Positions 16,740-25,947 of a DNA stretch of 64,000 nt are shown one piece after another. The stretch is taken from contig NZ_ABLD01000018.1 in NCBI RefSeq assembly GCF_000172415.1, positions 62,001-126,000 on the forward strand, in the 5' to 3' direction. The notes beneath the pieces are model-generated. The model saw only the letters and a program-made list of their open reading frames with translations, did no database searches and had not been told where the DNA came from. A program made the translations under genes and the position numbers. Within the stretch, counting starts at the first letter, position 1. Every line of letters begins with the position of its first letter. Source of the stretch: Paraburkholderia graminis C4D1M (GTDB lineage Bacteria; Pseudomonadota; Gammaproteobacteria; Burkholderiales; Burkholderiaceae).

Positions 16740-18242
16740 ATGCGCCGGCCTTCAACGAGCCTGCTCCGTGTTATATGCGTGGGCGTAGCAATCGCGACGG
16801 GCCTGGGGGCTTGTGCGGTGGGGCCGGATTATGCGGCGCCCACTACGCAGCTTGTGCCGTTCCATAACCGGGTTGAGACAAGCACCCAGCAAGCGGCAAG
16901 ACCGTCTCCGCACCTCGACACCTGGTGGACCGGATTTGATGATCCAATGCTCGTAACCGTCGTTCAGCGTGCTCTTGCGCAGAACCTGGACCTTGCGGCG
17001 GCGTTTGCCCGCGTTCAGCAGGCGCGGGCGGTCGCAGCGGGGGCGGGCGCGCAGCTTCTGCCAACGCTCGATTTCGACGCGACGGGAACCGCCGAGCATC
17101 AGAGCCTGTTAAGTCCGGTCGGCACCATCGCGAAAACGTTTCCTGGCTACAGTCGCGACCAGCGCGAATACAACGTTGGGGCTACCGCGAGCTGGGAAAT
17201 CGATCTGGCCGGCGGACTGCGCCGCAGCGCCGCTGCGGCGCGTGACGAAGTGCAGGCGGCCGAGGCTGAGCAACTCGGCACGCGGATTACGGTGGCCGCC
17301 GACGCCGCCGATGCATACCTGCAGGTCAGAGGGTTCCAGACGCGGCTTGCGGTGGCGCAGGATCAGATTGACACCGACGGACGCCTTCTTGAGCTTGTCC
17401 GGGTGCGGCGTCGCGCTGGCGCGGCGGACGAGAGGGAGATTGCCCAGGCCGAGGCGCTGCTAAAACAGGCAAGGTCCACTGTACCTATCCTGCGCACGTC
17501 GCTTGAGGCGCAACTAAACCGCCTGGATGTGCTGATGGGTGCGCAGCCGGGAACGTACGCGCATGAACTGTCCGTCTCCTCCACCATCCCCGCGATCCCG
17601 AAGATTGACGATAACGACCAGCCACTGGACGTCTTGAGGCGTAGACCTGACATCATCGCGGCGGAGCGGCGAGTGGCCGCTTCAAGTGAGCGGATCGGCG
17701 CGGCAATCTCGGGCTATTACCCGAAGATCTCCCTGTCTGGCGCGCTTGGCTTTGACAGCGTGAGCACCAATCACCTCTTTACCGCGGCAGCGTTTCAGCC
17801 GGTCGGTACGGGGGCGCTTCGGTGGCGTCTGTTTGACTTCGGGAAGGTGGATGCGGAGGTTAAGCAGGCGCGAGGCGCGAACGCAGAGGCGCTTGCACTG
17901 TATCGCCAGGCGGTGCTCAAGGCCGCTGAGGATGTTGAGAACGCGTTCACAGCGCTTTCCCAGACAGAGGCTCGACGGCAGGAGTTGCAGGATGAAGTGG
18001 CATCACTGACGCGCGCCCGCAACTTGTCCGAACGCGCCTACAGAGCAGGGGCCATAACCCTCACAGATGTGCTGGACGCGGACCGTCAACTCCTCGTCGC
18101 GCGTGACGATCTGGACAGCTCACGCGCGGACGCGGCGCGCGCCGCGGTCGGGGCATTTCGTGCGCTGGGCGGCGGCTGGGACATCTCCCCGGACGCCCGC
18201 GTGGCAACGAATAGTTCTCCACCGGCGGTTCCGGTCAGGTGA
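16740..18242 (+). CDS. RND outer-membrane channel lipoprotein (NodT/OprM type)
   Basis: 500-aa TolC-like channel. The N-terminus MRRPSTSLLRVICVGVAIA is followed by lipobox GLGAC and the family marker AVGPDY. The two repeated outer-membrane-efflux domains follow, with WWTGFDDPML, LDLAAAFARVQQARA, ADAYLQVRGFQTRLAVAQ, LRRRPDIIAAERRVAASSERI, and RAYRAGAITLTDVLDADRQL near the end. The frame is open back to 16569, but ATG 16740 is the start that gives a proper signal peptide. The 167 bp before it appear non-coding. It completes the pump. Confidence 0.92.
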   Translation: MRRPSTSLLRVICVGVAIATGLGACAVGPDYAAPTTQLVPFHNRVETSTQQAARPSPHLDTWWTGFDDPMLVTVVQRALAQNLDLAAAFARVQQARAVAAGAGAQLLPTLDFDATGTAEHQSLLSPVGTIAKTFPGYSRDQREYNVGATASWEIDLAGGLRRSAAAARDEVQAAEAEQLGTRITVAADAADAYLQVRGFQTRLAVAQDQIDTDGRLLELVRVRRRAGAADEREIAQAEALLKQARSTVPILRTSLEAQLNRLDVLMGAQPGTYAHELSVSSTIPAIPKIDDNDQPLDVLRRRPDIIAAERRVAASSERIGAAISGYYPKISLSGALGFDSVSTNHLFTAAAFQPVGTGALRWRLFDFGKVDAEVKQARGANAEALALYRQAVLKAAEDVENAFTALSQTEARRQELQDEVASLTRARNLSERAYRAGAITLTDVLDADRQLLVARDDLDSSRADAARAAVGAFRALGGGWDISPDARVATNSSPPAVPVR

Positions 18243-18315
18243 GATGCCTGGGCCGTTGCCTTGTCTCCTTCGTGAGCCGGGTGGTTGTCTGATACGGCGT
18301 CGACTTGGAGACGAT

Positions 18316-19290
18316 ATGGACCGGTTTCAGTCAATGCAGGTGTTCGCCAGGGTGGTCGAGCTGAACAGCTTTTCCCGTGCGGCGGACGCGCTCCGTCTTC
18401 CGCGTTCGACGGTGTCTGTTGTGGTCAGGAAGCTGGAAGCGCACCTGCGGGTTCGTCTGATGCAGCGGACGACCCGACACCTTAGCCTTACTCCGGAAGG
18501 AGCGGAGTACTACAGGCATTGCATACGGATCCTGGCCGAGATCAGGGAGTCGGAAGAGATGCTTGCTAGCGCTCGGAACGGACCGCGAGGTCGGCTTTCC
18601 GTGCAGATCGCGACGGCGCTTGGAAGAATTGTCGTCTTGCCAGCCATCGACGACTTTCACAAACGGTTCCCCGATCTCGAACTGATGATCGGGCTGGATG
18701 ATCGGCCCATTCACCCGAGCGATGAGAACCTCGACTGTACAATCCGTATGGGGGAGCCTGAAGACCCAGGCGTCATTCAGCGCCGGCTGTGTGATCTGGA
18801 GATAGTGACCGCTGGCAGCCCCGACTACCTTGTCCGTTACGGCGAACCTCAACGCGTGGAGGATATTCCGCAACATCTTGCAGTGCACTGCCTCTCACAC
18901 GCTACCGGAAGAGTCGCGAACTTCATGTTTGACATCAACGGTGATGCGGTCGAGGTCGGCTTGCCGGCTGCGCTTTCAATCAGCGACGCGGAGAGCTGTG
19001 CAATATGCAGCGCTAACGGCATGGGACTAATTCAGGCTCCCCGGTTCATACTTGCGCCATACCTGAACTCGGGCGCACTCGTCGAAGTGCTGTCTCAGTG
19101 GCAGCCAGGGCCGATGCCGGTTGCAGCCGTGTTTCCGCACCGCCGGCAGATCGCCCTTAAGGCACGCGTCTTTGTGGAGTGGGCGGCGGAGCTATTGGAA
19201 AAAAGCCCTTTATTTCTGGGTAACCTCGATCTTGGTAATCCGTCTTCGAGTGGCTATCGCGTCGACGCAGAGGCGCCTTTGATCGACTGA
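18316..19290 (+). CDS. LysR-family regulator
   Basis: 324-aa LTTR. Winged helix at 1-60 (MDRFQSMQVFARVVELNSFS, then RAADALRLPRSTVSVVVRKLE), followed by the effector domain with PRGRLSVQIATALGRIVVLPAI and LDCTIRMGEPEDPGVIQRRL. This is the CrgA/DmlR-like group common beside efflux or reductase genes. ATG 18316 follows TTGGAGACG. It is transcribed with the pump operon, 73 bp after the channel gene, and could be its regulator. A hydrophilic 30-residue tail follows the effector domain. Confidence 0.87.
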   Translation: MDRFQSMQVFARVVELNSFSRAADALRLPRSTVSVVVRKLEAHLRVRLMQRTTRHLSLTPEGAEYYRHCIRILAEIRESEEMLASARNGPRGRLSVQIATALGRIVVLPAIDDFHKRFPDLELMIGLDDRPIHPSDENLDCTIRMGEPEDPGVIQRRLCDLEIVTAGSPDYLVRYGEPQRVEDIPQHLAVHCLSHATGRVANFMFDINGDAVEVGLPAALSISDAESCAICSANGMGLIQAPRFILAPYLNSGALVEVLSQWQPGPMPVAAVFPHRRQIALKARVFVEWAAELLEKSPLFLGNLDLGNPSSSGYRVDAEAPLID

Positions 19291-19421
19291 TGGCCCCGCC
19301 GGTGGTGGACCCGAAAGGCGCGACGATTCGCGTCACTCCCTACGCAATGAGTGCATCTCCGACTTGCACCGGCAAGCTGGATGTTATATCAAATCTAAAT
19401 TAACGAAAGATCATCGAGGTC

Positions 19422-19991
19422 ATGAGAAAATCCAGACAGGAGGCGGCCGAGACCCGCCAACGCATCGTCGAGGCGGCGTCCAGCCGGTTTCGGGAAAACG
19501 GCATAGACGGGACTGCCGTCGCCGATCTTATGTCGCAGGCGGGCCTGACGCACGGCGGATTCTACAAACATTTCACATCGAAGGAACACGTAGTACTGGA
19601 GTCGCTACAACTCGCCGCTGGGTCGCTGCGCGAATCGATGGAAGCGTCGCTGTCGCGTTCGACCGACGTCCGAGGTCTGAATGCGGCAATCAACGACTAT
19701 CTTTCTCTGGAGCATCGGGACGATCCTGGCAGCGGCTGTCCCTTCGTCGCACTTGCAGGCGAGTTGGCACGCTCCAGCGACGAGGTGCGCGACGCGGCCA
19801 CGGAGGGCGTCGTGAACCTTGTCAACCTCATCGCAAGCCGTCTCACCGAACTGCCACCCGCTGCGGCAAGGAAGAAGGCGCTTGTCATGCTATCAACCAT
19901 GATGGGCGCACTTACGATGGCGCGTATGGTGAACGACGAGCAACTGTCGTCGTCCATCCTCCGGGAGGCCAAGAAAGCGCTGCTGCCATGA
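19422..19991 (+). CDS. TetR/AcrR-family regulator
   Basis: 189-aa TetR protein. DNA-binding domain: ETRQRIVEAASSRFRENGID and GTAVADLMSQAGLTHGGFYKHFTSKEHV. The C-terminal domain has the GCPFVALAGELARSSDEVR stretch seen in the group that often controls RND or oxidoreductase genes. Start ATG 19422 follows CGAGGTC. It stands 131 bp after the LysR gene. Its target could be the RND operon upstream or the NADPH:quinone oxidoreductase/MFS pair downstream; the sequence does not decide. Confidence 0.86.
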   Translation: MRKSRQEAAETRQRIVEAASSRFRENGIDGTAVADLMSQAGLTHGGFYKHFTSKEHVVLESLQLAAGSLRESMEASLSRSTDVRGLNAAINDYLSLEHRDDPGSGCPFVALAGELARSSDEVRDAATEGVVNLVNLIASRLTELPPAAARKKALVMLSTMMGALTMARMVNDEQLSSSILREAKKALLP

Positions 19992-20105
19992 CTTTCGCGG
20001 CACCAGCCATGTTTATGACAGGCGGCGGCCAACTTGATCGGCAATGAGGACCTGGATCAGCGGTGAGTTGTGCTATTTCGCGAGTTCGGACTAAATCGCG
20101 GCGGG

Positions 20106-20645
20106 TCAGGGCGACGGCACTGGCAAGATGATTTCCGACGCGATTTTCCATTGACCATCCAGATTCAGCCATTGAATGATCATGATAAACGGACGCGGAG
20201 ATGGATCCTGGCCGCCGTAGCTGACGGCGATTTTCATCGGCGCATACGTCTGTGCGACTGTTGAAGAAATACCCACCACCTTTAGTTTTGCCCAGTCGGG
20301 AAACAGTGTGAGTGTGCCGGCAGCGTAGATATCCTGAAGCTTGTGCGCCACTGATTCAGATCCCCAAAAGCCGGCCCAACTTCCCTCTGCGGGATCGACG
20401 CTTTTTGCGACCAGCAGCGCTGACGGTGAGTCCCAGAACATCTTCTCTATGGCTGCAGCGTCGTGACGGTTTGCCGCCAATGTCAATTGCCGGAAGCGGT
20501 TCTTCACATCTTCAAGCGATCCATCGGGCAAAGGGTGCGCGGAGTCAAGATTCACAGGAGCCACATCCGTTTGTGCGCCTTGCGTTGCACCTGCAGACAT
20601 CAACGCACCGGCGAGCGCGGCCGCGGCGAGGTATATTTTTTTCAT
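20106..20645 (-). CDS. Exported NTF2-like protein
   Basis: 179-aa protein with a Sec signal peptide (MKKIYLAAAALAGALMSAGA, cleavage probably after ATQGA). The mature part reads as a DUF4440/SnoaL-type NTF2 fold: DVKNRFRQLTLAANRHDAAAIEKMFWDSPSALL, then SVAHKLQDIYAAGTLTLFPD and a final WLNLDGQWKIASEIILP strand. Such periplasmic proteins bind or transform small ligands; no catalytic residue is assigned. It is leftward, 90 bp after the quinone oxidoreductase gene, and could be its last operon partner. Confidence 0.75.
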   Translation of the reverse strand: MKKIYLAAAALAGALMSAGATQGAQTDVAPVNLDSAHPLPDGSLEDVKNRFRQLTLAANRHDAAAIEKMFWDSPSALLVAKSVDPAEGSWAGFWGSESVAHKLQDIYAAGTLTLFPDWAKLKVVGISSTVAQTYAPMKIAVSYGGQDPSPRPFIMIIQWLNLDGQWKIASEIILPVPSP

Positions 20646-20737
20646 AAATAATCCTGGGGATTGCGATCTTCAAGGAGAGCGTTCAGCGAGCGGGACCATG
20701 ACTGATCTGCGCGAACGCGTTGGAGCAGGGCCATTGA

Positions 20738-21736
20738 TCAGTACCTCGGATCGAGGACGATGACGCCCTGGGCTTCCCGGCGTTCGAGCATGGCGTGCGC
20801 ATCGGCCGCGCGGCTGAGCGGGAGCGTAGCCGCAACCCGCGGTCGAATCAGTCCTTGTCCAATGCCGTCTTTCAGGAAGCGCAGACCACGTTGGATAAGA
20901 TCCGGGCGCTGAAAAAACGAGGGCAGATAGACTCCGGTCAGCGTTTGCGCTTTTGCCATCAACTGACGCGGCGCGAGAGGTTTGCCGGGGCCGCGCGTCG
21001 AACCGATGACAACGCATCGGCCAAGCATGCCAAGGCAGGCGAAGTTCTCGTCGAAGACGTCGCCGCCGACTGTTTCGAGGATCACGTCAACGCCTTTGCC
21101 GTTGGTGATGCTCAGGACCGATTCCGGCCAGTGCGGCGAGTCATAAGCAATCGCATGGTCGGCGCCACGGCTCAATACAAAGGCTCGGCGGGTGTCTGAA
21201 CTCGCGGTCCCGATTACCGTGGCCGCACCGAGTACTTTCGCAATCTGGACCGCGAGGTTGCCGACGCCGCCGGCTGCGCCATGAACCAGCACGCTTTCGC
21301 CCGGGCGCAGCACTGTGCAAACCTGAAGAGCGAGAAATGCAGTCACGCCCTGACACGGCACGCTCGCCATGACGACGTCATCGGTATCGTCTTCGAGTTC
21401 AACGAGCATGTCAGCGCGAGCCACTGCGCGTTGCGCGTAAGCGCCCTTCGACATCAGGGCCATCACCTTGCGCCCAACCAGGTGGTCGTGCGCCTCGGTG
21501 CCGGCATTCAGCACACGGCCGACCACTTGCAGCCCGCCGACCTGAGGTAGCGTCACGCCGCCGACCTGCGTCTCTGCCCGGTTGTAGACACCCATGCGCT
21601 CCCGAACATCCGGAAAATTGACACCGATAGCAGTGGTCTCGATCAACACTTCGCCCGCTCGCGGCTCGGGGTCGGGCAACCCGACGTACTCGAGGACTTC
21701 GGGGCCTCCGAATTTTCGATACTGAATGGCTTTCAT
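20738..21736 (-). CDS. NADPH:quinone oxidoreductase (zinc-independent MDR family)
   Basis: 332-aa medium-chain dehydrogenase/reductase of the QOR group. It starts MKAIQYRKFGGPEVLEYVGL, has the GroES-like domain with GVNFPDVRERMGVY, and the Rossmann motif VLVHGAAGGVGNLAVQIAK (AxxGxxG). The structural zinc cysteines of alcohol dehydrogenases are absent, as expected for QOR. It reduces quinones or enones with NADPH. An ATG at 21763 overlaps the upstream MFS stop as ATGA, so translation may be coupled; I chose 21736, which has GGAAG upstream and the family N-terminus. Confidence 0.88.
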   Translation of the reverse strand: MKAIQYRKFGGPEVLEYVGLPDPEPRAGEVLIETTAIGVNFPDVRERMGVYNRAETQVGGVTLPQVGGLQVVGRVLNAGTEAHDHLVGRKVMALMSKGAYAQRAVARADMLVELEDDTDDVVMASVPCQGVTAFLALQVCTVLRPGESVLVHGAAGGVGNLAVQIAKVLGAATVIGTASSDTRRAFVLSRGADHAIAYDSPHWPESVLSITNGKGVDVILETVGGDVFDENFACLGMLGRCVVIGSTRGPGKPLAPRQLMAKAQTLTGVYLPSFFQRPDLIQRGLRFLKDGIGQGLIRPRVAATLPLSRAADAHAMLERREAQGVIVLDPRY

Positions 21737-21759
21737 TGAGGACTTCCTGTTTGATGGGA

Positions 21760-22965
21760 TCATGCCTCGCCTGGGTGAGAGCGGATCGAGTCCGACTTCG
21801 CCCAGAGGGCAATGCCGAGTTGCCCTGACAGGGCGATGACGACCAGTGCCGTAGATAACATCGGCAACTGCGTAAGGCGGATGCCCGCGGCAAGGGCGAG
21901 CCCGCCCAGCGCAGCGCCGGCAGCACTGCCGAGATAGTGCGCGGAGCTCTGTAATGCGACGACGACGCTTGCTTTATCCGGATGCAAAGTCAGCAATCTG
22001 TGTTGTTGTGGCGCCTGCGAGGACCACGCCGCGGCACCCCACACACCAAACAGGGCGAGAGCCGCTGCGGGATAGGGCAGCGCTGGCCCCAGGGTTCCGA
22101 AAACCGCGAGCATCAGAATCTGTACGACCGACATCACCCATTCCGGGTGGCCTGTGGCGTCGATCAGCGCGCCGCAGAAGTAGATGCCGAGAACCCCGCC
22201 TACACTCCAGGCCCACAGATAAGGCAACGGATCAGTGATGCCGCCGCTCGCGCGCAGCAGCGGTGCCACGAAGGTGTAGAGCCCGATTGATGCGGCAGAT
22301 GTGACGAATGAAACAGCAATGGTTGCAGCGACACGAGGGTCGACCAGTACTGCAACGCGTTGGCGAAGCGAAGGTGGTGTCGAGGCGGCGATTTCAGGCA
22401 TGCGCGAAACGACGCCCGTGAATGCGATTCCACCTAGCGCCACTATCAGCCACATCGCGCTTCTCCAGCCGAAACCGTGAGCGACGATGAGACCGCACGG
22501 TACGCCGACGGCGGTGCCCAGTGCGAGGCCGCCCACGACGACACCGAGTGCGCGGCCTCGTCGTTCCTGAGAAACCATGCTTGCAGCAGCACTGAAGGCG
22601 CTGGGACCATATAGGCCTGCGCCGACTCCGGCCGCTGCGCGCGACAGGAGCAGGACGGGGAAGCTCGTTGCGAGTGCGCTAAGCGTGTTCGCGAGCGTGA
22701 AAAGGATCAGCGCTGCGCCTAGCACGCGCCGCACGGGCTTGCCTGCCGTCAGTGCGCCAAACACCGGCGCTGCAACGGCATAACACGCGGTGAACATTGT
22801 GACTGTTTGACCTGCCACGGAGGCGGAGACCGCGAAGGTGTTGGCGATGCCGGGCAGCAAGCCCGCCATGATGTACGCGTCGATGCCAAGCGCAAACGTG
22901 CCGAGGCATAAGGGAAGAATCCTGATCAACCTGGCTCCTCGGGAATCGTTAATTTCCATCGCCAT
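21760..22965 (-). CDS. MFS efflux transporter (DHA1 type)
   Basis: About 401-aa inner-membrane transporter with 12 predicted helices. It starts LIRILPLCLGTFALGIDAYI and contains the motif region GALTAGKPVRRVLGAAL after TM2 and RAAAGVGAGLYGPSAFSAAA in TM4, typical of AraJ/CmlA-like drug:H+ antiporters. Several starts are possible (22965, 22959, or a TTG at 23025). Its stop overlaps an ATG in front of the quinone oxidoreductase. The LysR gene diverges from it and is its probable regulator. Confidence 0.86.
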   Translation of the reverse strand: MAMEINDSRGARLIRILPLCLGTFALGIDAYIMAGLLPGIANTFAVSASVAGQTVTMFTACYAVAAPVFGALTAGKPVRRVLGAALILFTLANTLSALATSFPVLLLSRAAAGVGAGLYGPSAFSAAASMVSQERRGRALGVVVGGLALGTAVGVPCGLIVAHGFGWRSAMWLIVALGGIAFTGVVSRMPEIAASTPPSLRQRVAVLVDPRVAATIAVSFVTSAASIGLYTFVAPLLRASGGITDPLPYLWAWSVGGVLGIYFCGALIDATGHPEWVMSVVQILMLAVFGTLGPALPYPAAALALFGVWGAAAWSSQAPQQHRLLTLHPDKASVVVALQSSAHYLGSAAGAALGGLALAAGIRLTQLPMLSTALVVIALSGQLGIALWAKSDSIRSHPGEA

Positions 22966-23102
22966 CAATAGATGCCACGCGATGCGACGCATGCACTCGG
23001 CGCCGGCATCACGATAAGATGTCAAGCATCATGCAAAATAGCACTGGTACCGGAAGTCGGAAACCCGGAAAGCATTCACATCGCTTGTGAGAATTTGCAC
23101 CA

Positions 23103-23969
23103 ATGTTCGACTGGAATGACATGAGACATTTCATCGCCCTGGCGGAGGCGGGCACTCTGTCGGGTGCGGCGCGCAAGCTGAAGGTGGATCACGCCACAGT
23201 TGCGCGGCGTATCGCAGCGCTCGAGCACGCGTTGGGAGAAACGTTGGTGGACCGCCTTGCGAGACGTTGGCGGTTAACCGAGGCAGGCCTCGACGTTGCG
23301 CGCGTCGCCGAGGGCATGCAGACGCAGGCTCATGCATTGGAAATGGCGGTGCGAAGCCGTAACACGGGAGCGCGGGCGAGAGTCGTTGTCAGTGCTCCGC
23401 CTGCTTTCGCGAGCGTCTTCCTCGCGCCTCGTTTTGCCGAACTTGCTTCACGGCATCCCGAAATCGAACTGACGCTCCTGGGCACTCAGCCGATGATCTC
23501 GCTCAGTCGTCAGGAGGCGGATATTGCCGTTCGCCTGACTCAACCTACAGAACCAAGCTATGTTTCCCGCAGGATCGGAAGCGTGAGTTATGGGTTGTAT
23601 GCGGCGCAGGGCTACATCAGCCGGGCATCCGGCGAGTGGCAGTTCATTGCGTACCATGCGGCACTCGATCACGTACCGGAGCAGGTATGGCTGCTTGACT
23701 TCGCGGGTGGCCGCCGCATCGGGTTCAGGAGCAACGATCTGGTGAGCCAGCTTGCCGCGGCGCGCGAAGGTCTGGGCATTGCTGCGTTTCCCCACTTTTT
23801 TGCGGCAGACGATGAACGCGTAATCGCGCTGCCTGTGGACGCAGAAAAACTCTCGCGTGATATTTATCTGATCGCCCACGTTGACATGCGACGGCAGGCG
23901 GCCGTGCGTCTCGTGATGGATTTCATTGCGGAGAAGTTCGTCAATGACTTTGACAACGGGGAGCGGTAG
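23103..23969 (+). CDS. LysR-family regulator
   Basis: 288-aa LTTR starting MFDWNDMRHFIALAEAGTLS, with the wHTH continuing GAARKLKVDHATVARRIAAL, and a short effector domain (RVVVSAPPAFASVFLAPRFA, QEADIAVRLTQPTEPSYVSR). It is divergent from the MFS/quinone oxidoreductase operon, the classic position for an LTTR that activates the neighbour. The spacer contains GCATcATGC (23026-23034), a possible binding site. Confidence 0.87.
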   Translation: MFDWNDMRHFIALAEAGTLSGAARKLKVDHATVARRIAALEHALGETLVDRLARRWRLTEAGLDVARVAEGMQTQAHALEMAVRSRNTGARARVVVSAPPAFASVFLAPRFAELASRHPEIELTLLGTQPMISLSRQEADIAVRLTQPTEPSYVSRRIGSVSYGLYAAQGYISRASGEWQFIAYHAALDHVPEQVWLLDFAGGRRIGFRSNDLVSQLAAAREGLGIAAFPHFFAADDERVIALPVDAEKLSRDIYLIAHVDMRRQAAVRLVMDFIAEKFVNDFDNGER

Positions 23970-23977
23970 AACGAACA

Positions 23978-24136
23978 GTGCACAACAACATCAAGAAACA
24001 GAAGAGGTTCAGGGCACTTGAGAACGACATGAGGGGCTTCACCCAATTTCTCAGCGTGGAACGTGAAAGGCTTGCGGATAACATGACGGGCCTACGCAAG
24101 GGCATCGATGAATGGAAGGCCCGGCAGAATCGCTAG
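23978..24136 (+). CDS. Possible 52-aa coiled-coil protein
   Basis: A GTG at 23978, 8 bp after the LysR stop, opens a 53-codon frame ending TAG 24134-24136. The product is very polar and regularly spaced (RFRALENDMRGFTQFLSVER, then ERLADNMTGLRKGIDEWKAR), as in a single amphipathic helix or coiled coil. No family recognised. GAGCGG upstream is a weak ribosome site. Composition supports coding; nothing else does. Confidence 0.4.
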   Translation: MHNNIKKQKRFRALENDMRGFTQFLSVERERLADNMTGLRKGIDEWKARQNR

Positions 24137-24211
24137 CTAGAAGCGGGGTCCTATTACGATAGCTCTTCTGCTGATGGATGAAGCCGCCAGTAGATTGCTG
24201 GGTTTGGGCTG

Positions 24212-24233
24212 AAAAAAGCGACCCCTTGGTCGC
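24212..24233 (-). terminator. Intrinsic terminator, leftward
   Basis: On the minus strand GCGACC, AAGG, GGTCGC are followed by six U (24217-24212). It lies 24 bp after the stop of the small leftward gene at 24257-24562 and supports that gene being expressed. Confidence 0.75.
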
Positions 24234-24256
24234 CTGACGCCTGTTATAGACACCAT

Positions 24257-24562
24257 CTAACCACTGCTGGAAGCGCTGGCGGCCGCGGCGCCGGCAGCCT
24301 TGGGATGTGTACTATATCGCTTGATGGCGGCACCGATATCGGCGTCCGGATACTCGCCGTTTGCAAAGAAACAGCGTGCTTTAGCCGCATCGTCGCGAAC
24401 TTTGTTAAGGCTGGATACGAGCGCTGTTTCGTCACCTTCCAATTCCTCGATAGCCGCCCCTGCGTCCGCAATTGCCAACGACGCTTTGACGGCTTGCGCC
24501 ACGACACCTGCGGCTTTCAGTTCGCGGGTAGCTATTTCATTGAAGCGCAGCGTCGGACTCAT
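24257..24562 (-). CDS. Hypothetical protein, 101 aa
   Basis: Leftward frame ending just before an intrinsic terminator. The protein is helical and Ala-rich (KAAGVVAQAVKASLAIADAG), with an acidic middle (EELEGDETALVSSLNKVRDD) and a C-terminal Ala/Ser tail. I do not recognise a family. No signal or membrane segment. The terminator and balanced composition support it; the start codon is uncertain. Confidence 0.5.
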   Translation of the reverse strand: MSPTLRFNEIATRELKAAGVVAQAVKASLAIADAGAAIEELEGDETALVSSLNKVRDDAAKARCFFANGEYPDADIGAAIKRYSTHPKAAGAAAASASSSG

Positions 24563-24744
24563 TCGCGCAGCATGCCGATCCTGATCCAGAAAGCCGCTTG
24601 GGCGTTGATCGACCGGCAGGACACTGTGCTTGCCTTACGTATCTGCTGAATGGCAACGAGTGGCCAGCTGGAGCCCCTATCGCGGGACCGGCGCAACGTT
24701 ACATGACGTGTTGGTCAGCGCGGATCGATGCGCCGGAGGCCTGG

Positions 24745-25075
24745 TCAGTGCCATCCGCGAAAGAACGCGCGGAACTCGGCAGCAGGAAGCGGGCGACTGA
24801 TGAGATAGCCTTGGACTACATCGCAGCCCTCCCTGGCGACCGTCCCCGCTGCTGCTCTGTTTCGACGCCTTTGGCAACGGTGGCCATGCCTGCAGCATGC
24901 GCCAGCGTAATCACTGCCCGTATGATGCTACCGCATTGGGTTCATTGCCAGGCGCCCACGCGAGTGCTTTATCGATCTTCAGCGTGTTGATAGGCAAGCG
25001 CATCAGATGGCCTGGCGCAAAACCGCGAGTATTGTCGAGGCCGACCCTCGACATGCATTGTGCGGCGGCGTGAAC
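24745..25075 (-). pseudogene. EAL-domain c-di-GMP phosphodiesterase remnant
   Basis: Three pieces of the C-terminal half of an EAL domain read leftward in shifting frames: VGLDNTRGFAPGHLMRLPIN and TLKIDKALAW; then IIRAVITLAHAAGMATVAKG and VETEQQ; then REGCDVVQGYLISRPLPAAE followed by FRAFFRGWH and a stop. Each matches the EAL consensus in order (LPINxLKID, AxGVETxxQ, CDxxQGY.ISRP). At least two frameshifts separate them, and the N-terminal EAL motif itself is missing. The gene is dead. Confidence 0.8.
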
Positions 25076-25362
25076 ACCGGGCGAGCCTCTAACTGGTGAT
25101 AATCGCGACGCCGCTTTCTGGAACAAAAAATGCGCACGCCCGTTCATACCATGAGGAAAAGCGGATGAATCGGAGATACACCGACATCTGGAGGACGGGA
25201 GTCTGATGGCCAATGCGCAGAAAGGCCAAGCTCTAACTCTTTTGGTCGACCTGACTACCCATCTAGCCCGATGATGGAGCACTCGCGGTTTTAAACGGTT
25301 TGCTCAACCAAGTCGCGTAATTAGGGGATCGATTCAGACGTCGGGGCAATCTCAATGAGGGA

Positions 25363-25947
25363 ATGGGATGGCAAACCGTAATATCGTGGCTATTGGCGTC
25401 TACTGGTGGACTCGATGCACTATCTACTCTCGTGTCGGGTTTGGCACAAGATTTCCCAGCGGCCCTGTTGATTGTATTGCATACGGCACCGTCCAGCCCC
25501 CGCCTGCTTGCCGCGATCGTCAGCCGCTCTACTTCTCTGCCAGTCAGGTACGCCGAGGACGGCGATACACTTGAGAACGGGTGCATCTTCATTGCGCCAC
25601 CCGATTGCCACATGATCGTCCGCGACCCATGCCACCTGGGATCTGACTGCGGTCCCAAGGTGCAATTTGTACGTCCGTCTATCGACAAGCTGTTTGAGTC
25701 GGTCGCCCAAGTTTTTGGCACTGGCGCGATCGGGGTCGTGTTGAGCGGCCGCGCTCACGACGGCTCGAATGGGCTTAGTGCAATCACCGCGGCCGGAGGC
25801 GTTGGTGTTGTTCAGGATCCTTTGGATGCACGGGCGGCCGAGATGCCCGCCAGTGCTATCGCGGGCGGCCACCCGAAATTCGTGCTGCCGGTAGTGCAGA
25901 TAGCGGCGCTACTCTCGCGCCTCGTTCAAGAAGAGATTGATTCCTGA
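25363..25947 (+). CDS. Orphan CheB-type methylesterase, N-terminus shifted
   Basis: 194-aa stand-alone CheB catalytic domain (no receiver domain). The catalytic triad is present: Ser13 in ASTGG, His40 in VLHTAP, Asp133 in SGRAHDGSNG. CheB removes methyl groups from chemoreceptor glutamates; stand-alone copies often serve non-flagellar signalling. The expected N-terminus MANRNIVAIG is encoded from 25368 in another frame and must slip near 25396 to reach ASTGG. As it stands the first 10 residues from ATG 25363 (MGWQTVISWL) are out-of-frame sequence, which could disturb strand 1. It may be a very recent pseudogene or a sequencing slip. Confidence 0.75.
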   Translation: MGWQTVISWLLASTGGLDALSTLVSGLAQDFPAALLIVLHTAPSSPRLLAAIVSRSTSLPVRYAEDGDTLENGCIFIAPPDCHMIVRDPCHLGSDCGPKVQFVRPSIDKLFESVAQVFGTGAIGVVLSGRAHDGSNGLSAITAAGGVGVVQDPLDARAAEMPASAIAGGHPKFVLPVVQIAALLSRLVQEEIDS

